Assembly: GCA_030549335.1 (NCBI GenBank)
Contig: CM060183.1
Location: 35,772,768-35,836,767, forward strand
Length of the DNA: 64,000 nt
Direction: 5' to 3'
Source of the DNA: Pontederia crassipes
Taxonomy: Eukaryota > Streptophyta > Magnoliopsida > Commelinales > Pontederiaceae
A program made the translations under genes and the position numbers. Below, in pieces: positions 1 to 12,487 of the stretch. How positions within the stretch are numbered: the stretch's first letter is position 1; each line of letters starts with the position of its first letter. The notes below the pieces were generated by a model. That model saw only the letters and a program-made list of their open reading frames with translations. It made no database searches and was not told the DNA's origin.

Positions 1-1020
1 ATAACTGTATCAATAGTACAATATTTTTTTATTTGTTTAAATTTGGGATTTGAAAACGACGACGAGAAGGCTAATAATATGATCCAACACTATCCATTTT
101 TTTTTTCTATTGGCTTCGGATGGATCATTGTTGTTCAACTAGTTCATCTTATTCTAAGGACTCAATATTTAATCATCATAGACTACCAACAGATACTATT
201 TCTATACATAGAATAAGAAGATGAGATTACATGCAACTCTATCTCCATTTATTAAAATGTGCTTGCAATTTGTGGAGTCAAGAATCCCGAAACGTACACT
301 AATATTTGGAAGAGAATATTTAATTTGAGATTATTAATTCCTAACTTCTTCAATAACTGCCCAATAGTTGGCTCGAAATTCTCCGATAATTGCCCACTAA
401 TTACTGGTTAATTAAGTTATCTTATTTAAAAAGAAATTAACTTTGGGCGAAACATTCTTCACTCGGAGATTTACTTTTCAAAATTTAGAATTCACTGATG
501 AAATTTTATTTATCTGCCACTTTAACTTTTTTTTTTTAAAAAAAATTATTTCTTTTTGTAATAGGAAATGGAAAACAAAAAAAAGTTGGACGTGGGCGAC
601 GTTGAAGGGGGTCCACAAAATGCATCATTTTAGAAGGAGCACGTCCACGTCGCACCAACACGCTTCGGTCGGGCCCACTCCCCTCATCGCTCCATCCCAC
701 ACGGGGGCCCACTTTGCGGGCCGGCTGGCGAAATTAACGGGCCTTTTATTTTTTGTTTTCGTTATTTTGATTTGATTCCCACTGATATCTGCCACTTTTG
801 TTCTATTGGGGAACTGCTTCTTCCACGCATCCCCGATTTCCCCCTACTTGTTTAAAATTTTTTGAAAATAATAATTATTGTAATAATAATAAAATGTTAT
901 GTGTGAACATTTACGAATCTCCATCCCCGATTTACGAATCTCCATCCAGAACAGCTATCAAACTTGTCCGAATACATGTTATGTGTTTCTTTCCGCAATC
1001 AGATTATGTTGCAGATGAAC
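1..1020. other. intergenic, no gene recognised
   Basis: The first 440 bases are AT-rich with no coding signal. A more GC-rich stretch at about 580-750 contains two GGGCCCAC motifs (near 671 and 705) and ACGT-containing words. These resemble plant site II or TCP-binding promoter elements, but no gene that I can recognise follows immediately, so this may be a decayed or displaced promoter. Confidence 0.4.
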
Positions 1021-2060
1021 TTTTAGAGTCACCAAACCTGGCGCCGAAGTGAACGAGGGCGTGTTCGTCGTTGTCCACCATCGACGCATGAACTGGATCC
1101 CCGTCCTGCACATGCATTAGTACTACTCCATCGTCGATGTCTCAGTAGAGCTCCACCGTGTTGCTGCCAATCGGTTGGTGGCCGCTGGGGCATTGGAGCC
1201 AGAACTCTGAAGGCGGATGCAGAAAATGTTGAATCTCCGTAGGCGTATGTGGGTGCCCCCGTGCTTTTGCTAGTGCAGGAGGAGGAGGAGAAGGAGACCT
1301 TGGCACCAGCGACGGACGAGGACAAGGATGTGTCTCCGATAGCAGCCGAGAGTGAGATATCTCTCATCGAGGAGATCACGGAGGAACTTAACGGAGACGG
1401 GGCGACCATCATGGAGGCAGTGGAGCAAGATTTGTGGTTCCTCAGTTCATAAGTACCTACGCCTCCCTCCCTTTCGCCCCTTCATTGTCCGCCAAGGCCA
1501 TCTACATCTGGGTGATGCTCCCTTTGTAACTTCATCAAGTTCCTGACGATGCTCTCACCCCTCAATATATTCGTTGATGTCGTCGATGTCGGTTTGTCGC
1601 TTGAATACTGGTTGAATACATAAATTTATTGGTTGTTTGATGTTGTCTATCTTTTAGATTTTCCTCAACTATGTTTCCATTTCTTCTTCTTTTTCTTTTG
1701 TTTGGTCTTACTTTACAGCTCAAGAGGTGGTGGCAGTAAAACTTTGGCCACGAATTCTTTTTCATTCACATTGTTTGATTGGTTCTAATTTTGCTCCATC
1801 ACTCAACTTCAAAATATAATGTTTGCTCATCCTTCCCATTACTTATAATTATCTCTTTTAAATCCTTTTTTGCATAGGAGTGGTTCCTATAGTGAATGAG
1901 CTCTTTGGACGTAGGCACGACAGAACTATCGCTGATGATGCTAGTGACCTCAAAGTCTACGCAAAGTGTGGACAGCGTCACCCGTAGCAGAGGATGTAGA
2001 AAATTTGGAGGAGGCCGATACTACGCATGCAAACGTGGACGAGGATGAAGCCGGACGTGG
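1021..2060 (+). other. unrecognised GC-rich acidic coding-like segments
   Basis: Two patches here have higher GC than their surroundings and read as Glu/Asp-rich peptide on the + strand: an open frame at 1249-1452, and a shorter one at about 1980-2070. The first contains Glu runs followed by ISLIEEITEEL. Neither begins or ends like a complete gene, and I recognise no domain. They could be exons of an unknown gene with introns between them, or relics of one. The antisense frame over 1029-1412 is Ser/Arg-rich and looks like a shadow. Confidence 0.25.
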
Positions 2061-2713
2061 ACAAGCCTCATTCTTTTATTTTATTTTTTATTCCTTCTAA
2101 TTTTGTGGTGTATGAGCCAAAGCTATACTTAACCAACTATAAGGTTTGGAAAATATAGGTATCAAATTGGAAAAAATCTTTGCGTAAAATAAACTTTTTA
2201 AATTTAATTGAATTAAGTAGATAGTTGATTTTGAGAATAACAATAATTAATTTGATTGCATCATATGTTTTTAGTAACAAATGGAAATCCTATATATATA
2301 ATTCTGATCGTCAAAGAACTTCTTCATGCAGAATTCATTTTATTTATTTTTATTTATTTGATATTCGATGATGGCGACCTTGCACTTGATGTCAACACCA
2401 AATGTGAAGCTTCGACAGATATGGGAGGAGGAGCACATAAAAAGTATTTTATTATAAAATTATTAACATAACATATTTTCAAATAATTTAATATTTTTAA
2501 AATTAAAAGTTTTATAAAGTAATTTATCATAAAATATTTATAAATTAATTATAATTGCGCGAAGCGCGAGAGTGTTCTCTTGTTTTATGTATATATGTAA
2601 TCTATGACCGACCTCTTTTCGCTAGTTTCGTCAACTTTTGATGTACAATGATGCTGATGCCAACTCGAGTCCTTGGCTACTAGAGGGGCAGTGATGATGA
2701 TAGTCTCTTTCAC

Positions 2714-2854
<141 letters not shown>

Positions 2855-3339
2855 GAATGGATTTAGATGCTTAGCTTAATTTTTCTGCCATATTCTTTTA
2901 GTCACCGGGTATTTAAAACGTTGGCCCGTGAAAAAGCGAGAGCCCATTTAATACCTAAAAGAGGCCCGTTTGGTTATAGTTATTTTGCATTTCACCACCC
3001 TTTATTTTTAATTTAAACGTACTGATATCTAATTTATTCTGTCACACAAAAAAGACTACAGAAATGAGATGAGAAACTAATGCATATCGTCAAATAATAC
3101 CCGATTAAGCTCTTCCCACTTTTACTTCAATTGTTAGAACTCCTAGTCATTGTTCAAAAGATCAAACAATGGGAATTTTGTTTTATAATTTTTTTGGATT
3201 CAAATAATTATAATAATAATTAAATTATTTTACTATTTTATTAGTAATTTAAACAGTATATCTATGGAAAAAAAATATTTCTTTGAAATTTATAAGTAGA
3301 TATCATCCAAAAAAACAAAAAGGCTTAACAACCAATTAC

Positions 3340-3398
3340 GGGCCAAGAGATGGGCCTCAACGGTGGAGTCCTAATACATAGAAGAAGAAGGCCCAAAT
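3340..3398 (+). promoter_or_regulatory. site II-type elements upstream of the fibrillin gene
   Basis: GGGCC at 3340, TGGGCCT at 3351-3357 and GGCCCAAAT at 3390-3398 lie 130-190 bases before the start codon. Motifs of this class are bound by TCP factors and are common in promoters of constitutively expressed plant genes. The motifs are seen directly; their function is inferred. Confidence 0.5.
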
Positions 3399-3531
3399 AA
3401 CTATGCGCCATTTAAACACAAGAAATTAAAAATAATAAAGACAAGGAAAATACAATTAAAAAAGATCTAGTACTCCTCTTTTGCCACCAGTCGCTCCCGT
3501 CGTTTCGTTCGACACCTCGCGTTCTCTGCAA

Positions 3532-6500
3532 ATGGCGTCCACTTCTTCTCCTGCCACCGCCGCCGCATCCTTCCTCGCTTCCTCCCTCTCCTCCTCTCCG
3601 AACCCTAAGTCAAATCGCATCGCCCTTCTGCGCCGCCCTGGTCTGCTCTCTCTTCGCCACAGGTCCAGAGTCGCCTCCTTCTCTGCCTCGTCTGCCGCCG
3701 GCGATGACCGCTACCGTGGAATCTCAAGGAATGAACCGTACAGAGACCGAACACCTGGCGCTGGCAAGCCTAAGATCTCCGATGAGTGGGGCGAGAAGTC
3801 CAAACCCGAGCCCGAACCCCCCTCCACGGCCGACCCCCCCAGGGATGAGGACGAATGGGGCAGGGAGTCTGGTGCGTCGAAGGCGGTGAGCGTGACAGAT
3901 GAGTGGGGGGAAAAGGCGGAGCCGGTGGCGGAATTGCCGGGGGAGCCGGATCCGATCAAGGACGACGACGAGTGGGGCGGTGGGAACGGCGACGCGGCTG
4001 GGTATCTCTCCGCGAACGGAAGCGCTTCCATCTCGGATAAGCTCGAAGACTTGAAGCGGTGCCTCGTTGATACATTGTATGGGACGAACTTTGGGTTGCG
4101 AGCGTCGGCCGAGGATAGGGCGGAGATCCTGGAGCTGGTCAGCCAGCTGGAGGCCCAAAATCCTACTGCGGCGCCCGTGGAGGCGCCCGAGCTTCTCGAT
4201 GGAAACTGGATTCTACTGTGAGTATTCTTGACCTTGTCACCAGAGATGGTGAATGTGAGAGTTGTGTACTGAGATTGTATTAAAAGCATGTGCCCGTTTG
4301 CTTTGCTTTTCTGATCATGCGTTACAGTAAGGCCTGTGTGACCAACACTTTTGATTCAAGCTTGAACGAATTAATAGTGATTGTCTATGTTTATCATTAG
4401 TCCCCGTTCTATTACAAAGGAATATTTTTTTCTCTGCATTAATCTAATGTATTTAGAACCATAAGATCTTGAATGATGAATATTGTTTTTTTTAAAGAAT
4501 ATATCAAATTGAGGGACATTGGTTGTCTTTTATTTATGGATGAGATGCTTTGGATGATAGATGGATAAGTAACTTCAAATATTTTATTATCTTAGCTAAT
4601 GTCTTTTATTAAGGTCAAATGTTATGTCATTATTTTTACTAAATATGAATTAATTTCTAATTGCCTTAGGTACACAGCATTTTCAGAGCTTTTGCCTCTT
4701 TTGGCCATCGGTGGGACACCATTCTTGAAAGTGAAACAGATATCACAAGCTATTGACTCCAAGAGTATGACAATTGTGAATGCTACAACTTTGTCGAGTC
4801 CATTCGCCAGTTTATCTTTTAGTGCAACTGCTTCATTCGAAATCAGAAGCCCGTCCAGAATACAGGTATTTCTGCTGCAATTGGAGTAGTTTGTATTCAT
4901 GCCATTTTTCGTAAGTAAAAATGGATAATGAAGTGAAGAATTCCTATGTAGTGAAATTTTTAATAATTTTGGTTGTTTTGTGTTTCTTCTGTCTCTGCTG
5001 TTTGTTTACTCTTCTATGTGGGTAATTGAGTTGCCATTAAAATTCTTTGAGAAACACCATAGACGTTGAACTGGAATGTGGACAATTGGTTATCTAATAC
5101 ATTAATCCATTTTCTATTATATATATATTATTCATAATCCATAATCAGTTGGATCAATTGATGTTAAAAAATCAGTTGGATTAATAAAAAAACTATAGCT
5201 ATGATAACTTTATGAATTTTCTTATTTTTATATCTCATTCTTATGAGAATTCCACCCATGTGCAAATTCAAGAAAATGAAGAGTTATATCTTTGCAGTAG
5301 TTAGACATTGCCAAGAAGGTAGTGGCTTCAAGATTTTTATCTGTTTTGTTTGACATGAGATGGAACTGTGCATAAGGTGTAATTAGAAAGTTAGCTGTTA
5401 TTTATGATCCATGACTTGTTTAATGTTGCTAATTCCAGCAGTTAGCATGAAGTTTAAAGAATACATTGTAGTATCTAACTGATATGTTGCGATGGAAGTA
5501 AAGCATGAATGCATGAAAATCTCCTAAAAAAAAATGAATGCATGAAAATGTGTAAAAAAAATTAATGTCTGCTCTATGAGCTAGCAAATAGTCAGACTCT
5601 TACTTTTTTTAAAGCAACTTAATGTCGTGACAAATTTTCGTTATTTTGTTTATCTGAGCCATATGCTTAGATATTTCATACAAATGTTTTTATGAATCTC
5701 TTCTAATGCCATTGTTTAATAATGATGATGTGTCTTCAACACTGACACCTTTTGCATGAGGCCGATGGGCATAAAGTTTCTTGTAGCATGTATTTTGGAT
5801 CATTAGATGGGACATAGTACAAGAACTATGTTTAATCCAATGGCTAAACTAATGGTACGCGACATGTGCAGCAGCTACATCGTTGTTGTCTTTTTGCATA
5901 AGTTCATGTTTTCAATTTTGCACTTTTTCTTATGTTGTTCAAGCATGCGGAAGTTTTTTTTTTGAGAGAGAATGCGGAAGATAGTTATAGTTCATTTCCA
6001 TAGTAATCTCATCCATCTTGTCTTGCTATACCTATACCTTCTTTAGAGATCCCTTATATTGGATTTGTAACCATTGCTGTTTGAATGTATACACCGTTCG
6101 CAGATTATGTATTTCCTTCTTGTGTAATAGTTTAATGTGCTAACTGAAAGAAATTTATAAGCATGTCTCTCTTTTTGAACATTTACAACTTAAATGTGTT
6201 GTTCTAGTGATCGTTTTGACCACTGATATACAGGTCAAGTTCACAGAAGGATCTTTTCAACCTCCAGAGATATCATCTACTGTTGATCTGCCAGAAAATG
6301 TGGACATATTTGGTCAGAAGATTAACTTGAAACCTGTTCAGCAGACATTAAACCCCATACAAGAAGCTGTTGCCAATGTCTCGCGCACTATCTCTGGTCA
6401 GCCACCTCTGAAAGTCCCACTTACTGCGAACAGGGGAGAGTCATGGCTATTGACAACATATCTCGATAAGGACTTCAGGATCTCAAGAGGCGATGGCGGT

Positions 6501-6551
6501 TTGTTTGTTCTTGCAAAGGAAGGAAGCCCTTTGCTGGACCAGCTTTCCTAA
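3532..6551 (+). CDS. plastid-lipid-associated protein (fibrillin, FBN1/FBN2 type), chloroplast
   Basis: Three exons, 3532-4217, 4670-4865 and 6234-6551 (stop TAA), join in frame across GT-AG introns to give 399 aa. Fibrillins coat plastoglobules and other plastid lipid bodies and are linked to photoprotection and stress. Residues 1 to about 55 are Ser/Ala/Arg-rich with almost no acid, as in a chloroplast transit peptide. Residues 80-155 form an acidic, Pro-rich linker carrying four DEWG motifs (84, 107, 123, 146). The PAP/fibrillin domain follows, with GNWILLYTAFSELLPLL across the first splice junction, then SSPFASLSF, FEIRSPSR, LPENVDIFGQKI, TISGQPPLK and SWLLTTYLDKDFRISRGDGG near the end. 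The acidic DEWG linker points to the FBN1/FBN2 group (plastid-lipid-associated proteins 2 or 3). ATG 3532 was chosen because the frame upstream of it has no ATG. The gene converges on the histidyl-tRNA synthetase gene. Confidence 0.93.
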
Positions 6552-7584
6552 GAATACTGGATGTGCCTTTGAGATGTGCATGCCTGCGTTAATTGAGGTC
6601 TATCCTTCATCCTATGCTTCGTCATCATGACGTTATCATACTTTTGAAGATGTATCCTACTTCGGTGCATAACTACACAACATATTGGACATACCGAAAC
6701 CTTAGGATTGCCATGTATATTATTTTTCTTAGCATTCAAATGGTCTATTATGCCGTTTGCTCATAATATTGGGTTTTCTCATTCCAAAGCTATCGCCCAT
6801 ACGTACAAACTTTCTCAGCACCCACCTCCCGATGTTATTTCTTTCCGGCCTTCAGTGTATTCTAGTCAGGTACTTTTTCCTGGCATCATGTCGCTAGGAT
6901 AAATTGTTGATCGTGCAAATATATTATAATGTATCATCTTATTTTCTACTGCTTTTTATGTGCTGCAATATGCAAAGCTAAGAAACTGCCAGTTGATTCG
7001 ATCAGCATTTTGGATCTCGAAATTGGGAAAAAAAGGTCGAATTCAAGATCAAAACTGGAATGAATTTTAAGAATTTTGGTTTGGAAACAGGATAATATAG
7101 AAAAGATAATAATTTTTTTCCCTAATGTAATTTACTACAATTCAATCAAATTATGTCATTTTTTTGTTTAATGACCATCGTATTATTAAATGCATGCATA
7201 CCTTTTTATTATTGTCTCAGATAAAGAATAAAAAAATATCCCCATGTCATCAATACTAAGTCGAGATCTCCCGCCCCGATTTAGACCATGATTTATCATG
7301 GGTGCGCCCTTATTCAGGCTTTTATGTAGCACCGTAGAATACGGATTTTGATCAGAAATAGTCTCCAGAACTGAAATACGAAAGAAAGAAAGCTCAACGA
7401 TAGTAGTGATAAAAAAGAAGTAAATTAGCTGTAAAGTTTGATTTTGAGGAACCAGTAACCATGCAAGATGATATCTCGAGAAAATGAGAACTTGCGTGTT
7501 TTGATATCATCGGAATATCAAGATCCATACACCAAAACAGAATGAATGTATAAATGTAATAATACATAGCACAAAAATTGCTGC
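6552..7584. other. convergent intergenic region (3' UTRs)
   Basis: About 1 kb between the stop codons of two convergent genes. It should hold both 3' untranslated regions and polyadenylation signals. I see no further gene. AT-rich sequence begins at about 6900. Confidence 0.6.
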
Positions 7585-10500
7585 TCATCTGAGATTCTTC
7601 AGCCTTTCCTGGAGCACCTCGACGATTTGATCTCGGGGAACCTCCTCCTCTTTGTTGTCCTTAACGTTTTTCAACTTGAAGACCCCTCTTTGTACTTCGG
7701 ATTCTCCTACAATCACCATGAAGGGTATGCCAGAATCAATGGCACGACTTATGTGCGTCATCACCCTTTTGGAAAGTCCGAACTCTGTTTTTATGTTGGC
7801 CTTCCATAGCTCGGCTAATATCGGCGCAGCCAACTGAAGATCCTTACCAAGAATCGCCACCAGAACTTCAGTCTCAGTTGCGCGAATTCCCTACAATCCC
7901 AACTCAAATGAATCAGCAAAACCTTTGCCCAGTGATTAAAATCAAGAATAAAGATAATAATTCTAGGAAATCATAGAACACAAGAGAATGTACTGTGGCA
8001 GAATTGTTTCCCAAAACTTAAAAACAAATCCTGGTCACGAATAAGGCGGAAGATCTGATCATTGACACCATGATACCTGGTTTCGCTCTAGTTGCTCCAT
8101 TATTGCAAAAACTCTCTCGATTCCCAGGCTGACACCAACAGCCGGGACCTGCTTCCCACTGAACATGCCTACTAGATTATCATACCTCCCCCCCGCGGCA
8201 ATCGAACCAACCTAAAGCACAATGTTGCTTTAGAATATAGTATAGATTTACCAAAGAAAAAAAAACATTTTCAAATACAGATGCAGAAATCACCTGTGTA
8301 GTCCCCTTGAAAACTGCTTCAAAAATTACACCAGTGTAATAATCAAGACCCCTTGCAAGACTCAAGTCGAAAAATATGTTGTCTAAGCAATTTGCCTTTT
8401 CAAGTGCTTTGATCAAGATCTCCAGGTCATTCAAAGCAAGAACAGATCCACTGCTCTGCAAGAATGGACTCCCATCTGCCTTCAATTCCCGTAGAATTTC
8501 AAGTGGGGGCCCTCTTTTCTTTACAAGAGTTCCAATTTTATCTGCAGTTTCACTGGCTAACCCTTTCTCCTCCACCTATGATGGTGCAAGACAGAGATAA
8601 GTAAATGAATATCCAGATGAGGAATATAGTTTTAAACATCAATAATGTTTGTCCTTACCAATTCCTTTCTAATCTGCTCAAACGGTTGCTTGTCTAGCTT
8701 ATCAATACTAGAACAAACGGTCCTGAATTTTTCAGAAGAAACTCCGCATATCTCTAACATCCCATCCAACAATTTTCTATGATTTAGCTTTATCTGCATT
8801 AGAAAAGAGGGTTTTTATTGACATTTCAAATGCATCAGCAGAAATTGACACTATCAATGGTTGACAATCTATAGAAATGTGATAATGGAGAATAAATGAG
8901 ATTTCTTCAATACATTTAAAGCTAGAAAAATGTCATGATGTTGCATATGTTAGAAAGAAAGTAAAAAGTTGCTATACCTCATAGCTGCCAATATTAAGAC
9001 GATCCAATAGTTGAGTCAGAACTGTGATGACTTCAAAGTCGGGTTCCATTGGTTCATAATTTCCAGCAATATCAAAGTCACACTGGTAGAATTCACGATA
9101 TCTTCCCTTTGATGGATTATCTCTTCTGTATACTTTAGCTATTTGGTATCTTTTCAACGAGGTGATACCATTCATAGCCAGATATCTTGCAAATGGGACA
9201 GTAAGATCATACCGCAATGAACAAAGCTCACCGCCCTAAGTACAACAAAATGTAGAATTCGTCACAAGACCATACCAAATTAAACATCAGTTAGAAAAAA
9301 AAAACAATATATAAAACAAGTGGGAAAAGCATTAATACCTGATCAGCGAGGTCAAATATCAACTTTGAATCCTCACCATATTTACCCATAAGGGTCTCCC
9401 TAAGTTCAAAGACCGGAGTGTCAAGCGCAACAGCTCCATGCATCTTGAAAACGCCTGTAATTATTGAAAATGCAAGTTCTCTTATTGCCATTTGCTCCTT
9501 TCCAAAATCACGTGTCCCCTAAAATCCAAAAGGTGCATTGTATAGATTTAAAATGAATCAACACACAAATGAAGCATAATTTTAACATGCCAGAAAAAGC
9601 AGTAAACACAGGGTTTTATCCACTAAAAAAATACAAATAGCTAAACAGTAGTGGAGGCAATTTAATCTCATATATGTAAGGCAACCATAAAGCTACACAA
9701 TTCCGGTGAGTTATTTTTTACTAGTTGAAATTCCCATAATATGAATGTTCAAATATGCAGAAAATGTTCAAATATGAATGTTCAAAAAAAATGTTCAAAT
9801 ATGCAGAAAATATAATGACAGTGTAGTGCATGAAACTCTGACACTCTTCATACAGAGTTGAAACTAATAGGAATTTTGCATAGTTCTAACCTTCGGAATT
9901 TTAGGAAGCCTTCTAACTTCATTGCTCTCCACTACCTCCTTCATTTTCGTCAGAAAAATATCAAGCCTGATGTCCATAGGATCAAAATATCCTGAGAGTT
10001 CTTTTGCCCAATCTGTGATAACTGCAACATCATCATTTGAAGGCAAATGCTTGGATCCAGTGCTGTTTGTGAGAAGCTGCCATACTATAGAAGTCCCCTT
10101 TCCTAATGTCTTCTTCTTTTTCTTTTCGCTCTTTTTGTCAACCTTTGGAGCTTCCACATTAGGCTTCAGAAGTTCAACTTGGGGTTTCTCTATGGAATCA
10201 TCCATCTCAATTGTAAGTAAAGCTACTGCTGCCTCCCAAGCAAGAACCTCTCTTAACTTAACCAAAAGCTGGTATACACCTTGTAGGACTGCAATATCAT
10301 CTGATCCGGAAAGAGCTTTGTCTGTGACCAAGAGGAGTTGCTCCGATAGAGCATCAAAACTAGGACATCCTTTGTCAAACAACTGGGCTACCTTTAATCT
10401 CCGGTCAGCATCTCCATGTGCTTCTATGGTTGATTTCGCTCGACCAATACTGCTCTTGCTCACTGATCGAATCGACATCGCCAGTGGAATGATGGAATCA

Positions 10501-11321
10501 ACAAAATCTCGTTCTTTTGCATGGTTTCCAACTCCTGTAGTTTTTTTGGCCTTAACAACAGAGTTCAATTCGACCCTGGTTTGATCATGGAGCCATTTCA
10601 CTGCTTTTCTGAAGCGCCCATTAACAGTTGGGATCTCCCGGAAAGCCTCCAAATCCTTCTGCCCAACAAGCTTCGACCCAAATAGCAGCATCTTCATGTC
10701 TGCAGCCACATCTGCCTCATCCTTGTTGGAGAAGCCATCGCCGGAACTGAATGAATCGAACGCTGCAATGTCAGCCCGTATCGCCTCACAAGACAATGCC
10801 GCCACGGCGTCAGCAACCTTCACCAGGGCGGAGAAGCAGCAATCCAATATCGCGCTGATTGCCCCCAACGCCGCGCACGATCCTTCAAAGACGTTGATTT
10901 CATCGCGGCCAAACCCGACTTCCTCCACCTTCTGGTCATTTAACAGGCAAATCGAGCTAAGAAGACCCTGAGCGGAGCCGAAGTCGACGACCTCGTGGCC
11001 GGATGCTAACGTCAGTGTTTTCTCAATGAGGACCGGGAGAGCGGGACGGACGGCGACGTCGGAGAGAAGAAGCTTGTTGAGGAGCACGACGAGGGCGGCG
11101 CGGGACTCCTCTAGAGTTAGCAACCGAGGACCCGTTGAAGGGGAGGACGCGGCCTCAGGCTTCGCATTGGAGGGTCTCTTGGATTGAGAAGAGAGCTTGT
11201 CGAGCGCCGCGGAGTCGATCCTGGCGGCGGAGAGACCGCGAGAGATAGCGTAAACGGACGCAGGGGAGAGGGAGGACCCTTTACCTCCGATGGTGACGAC
11301 GGGCCCCGGCGACGATCCCAT
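7585..11321 (-). CDS. histidine--tRNA ligase, cytoplasmic type with long plant N-terminal extension
   Basis: Seven exons on the - strand (11321-9891, 9518-9339, 9235-8978, 8793-8659, 8575-8294, 8211-8077, 7890-7585), all joined in phase 0 with GT-AG borders, encode 908 aa. The enzyme charges tRNA-His with histidine. The class II catalytic core starts near residue 478 ([14 protein letters not shown]). Motif 2 lies in exon 3 ([20 protein letters not shown], then [10 protein letters not shown]). The histidine-binding motif RGLDYYTG is at about 743, AAGGRYDNL follows at about 767, and GVSLGIERV is motif 3. The last exon is the anticodon-binding domain. Residues 1-477 are one long exon with no transit-peptide character, matching the extended cytosolic plant form rather than the shorter organellar enzyme. 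The start ATG at 11321 is the first in frame. All catalytic motifs are intact, so the gene is probably functional. Confidence 0.95.
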
Positions 11322-11460
11322 TTGAGGTTTACCACCAGTTATAGCAACAATACGACACTCCCCTGTCTTGATGCCGTAGAATCCAGAACCAGAGGCGGGG
11401 CCAACGTCCTTCGACTACTTTGACGAGGACGAAGGTGCCGGCACCAGAGCTTGACGGATC

Positions 11461-11510
11461 CGGCGGCGGCGGCGGCTGGCGGCGGGCGGCTGGCGGTGGG
11501 CGGCGGCGGA
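11461..11510. repeat. GGC-rich repeat in the synthetase 5' leader
   Basis: A run of GGC/GGCT units lies about 140-190 bases upstream of the histidyl-tRNA synthetase ATG. It probably falls in the 5' UTR of the - strand transcript, where it reads as CCG-rich sequence. Confidence 0.7.
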
Positions 11511-11531
11511 AGGGGAAGAAAAATTAGAAGG

Positions 11532-11588
11532 TAGGGTTTAGAGAATGGAAGAAAAGTTTATTGGGCCTAAAAAGTTTTTGGCCCAAAT
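11532..11588 (-). promoter_or_regulatory. telo-box plus paired site II elements, histidyl-tRNA synthetase promoter
   Basis: Read on the - strand, AAACCCTA (telo-box, 11532-11539) sits next to AGGCCCA (11562-11568) and ATTTGGGCC (11580-11588), 210-270 bases upstream of the ATG. The telo-box plus site II pairing is known from promoters of plant translation-machinery genes, which fits a tRNA synthetase. The motifs are seen directly; regulation is inferred. Confidence 0.6.
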
Positions 11589-11599
11589 TATAAGGTGTA

Positions 11600-12451
11600 A
11601 ATTTTATTGCGTTTTTAAAAGTTGGCCCTTGGCGAATCAACGTCCGAATTATCGCATTTTTTATTATATATTTCGTAATCTGGGATATGTTTACTAATTC
11701 GGATTTAGTGTGCGCATAATGATGTATTTAATTGTCATATGCACAAATTTTTTTCTTAAAATGAGTAAATCCGATGATCCTACTCGACTAAACCTATTTT
11801 GAGTTAATTGATGGTTGAATCAGACCTAGCTTCAATGTATGCGGGTTGAGATTTTTCTCAATTTTTTTTAAATTTTGTATTTGACCTTAAGTTTATATCT
11901 TATGTAAAATATAAAAAAATTAAAATAAAATATTTCAAACATGTAAAATAATATATAAAATATTTAACAAATTATTTCTGTTTTAAAATAATAATATTAT
12001 TACCTAATAAAAAACTTAAGAAAAAAAGAAATTGTGACTGGATAATCGGAATTATATTAGATTGGAACGAGTTTGGGCCTCCATGATGACACGACTAGAC
12101 TCACAAACACCCCTTATTTTCTTTCCTCACACTTTCCATTCAAGCTAACGTCGAGATGTCAAGGTTATTTTCCTCCCACTTTCTTTAAGATTATTTTCTC
12201 TTTAGATGTTAGGTTTTATTAATCCACACTCAAACCTTTCTTCCTATTGAAATGATATTTCCTTATTCATAAGCCCGTTAACGTCAAAGCAGGTGTTCTT
12301 ATTATCTTGTTTGTAATCGCCTTGTCTAAATTTGAAGCGTGTTGCTTTTTCTTGATACGTCTCATATCCTGGTTGTTGTTGTTGTTGTTTTAAGGCCAAT
12401 CTTTAGGTTTAGTTGATACAGCAAAGCAGTTTCCACAATATGCTCTTAACG

Positions 12452-12487
<36 letters not shown>

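Noticed and set aside
3481-3531. N-terminal extension of the fibrillin from a non-ATG codon
   Set aside because: The frame is open, but the first ATG is at 3532 and gives a normal transit peptide.
3711-4289. Long - strand frames over fibrillin exon 1
   Set aside because: These are shadows of a GC-rich coding exon; the + strand product is clearly recognisable.
9922-10971. + strand frames of 220 and 91 codons
   Set aside because: Antisense to the HisRS first exon, which is a continuous, recognisable coding frame on the other strand.
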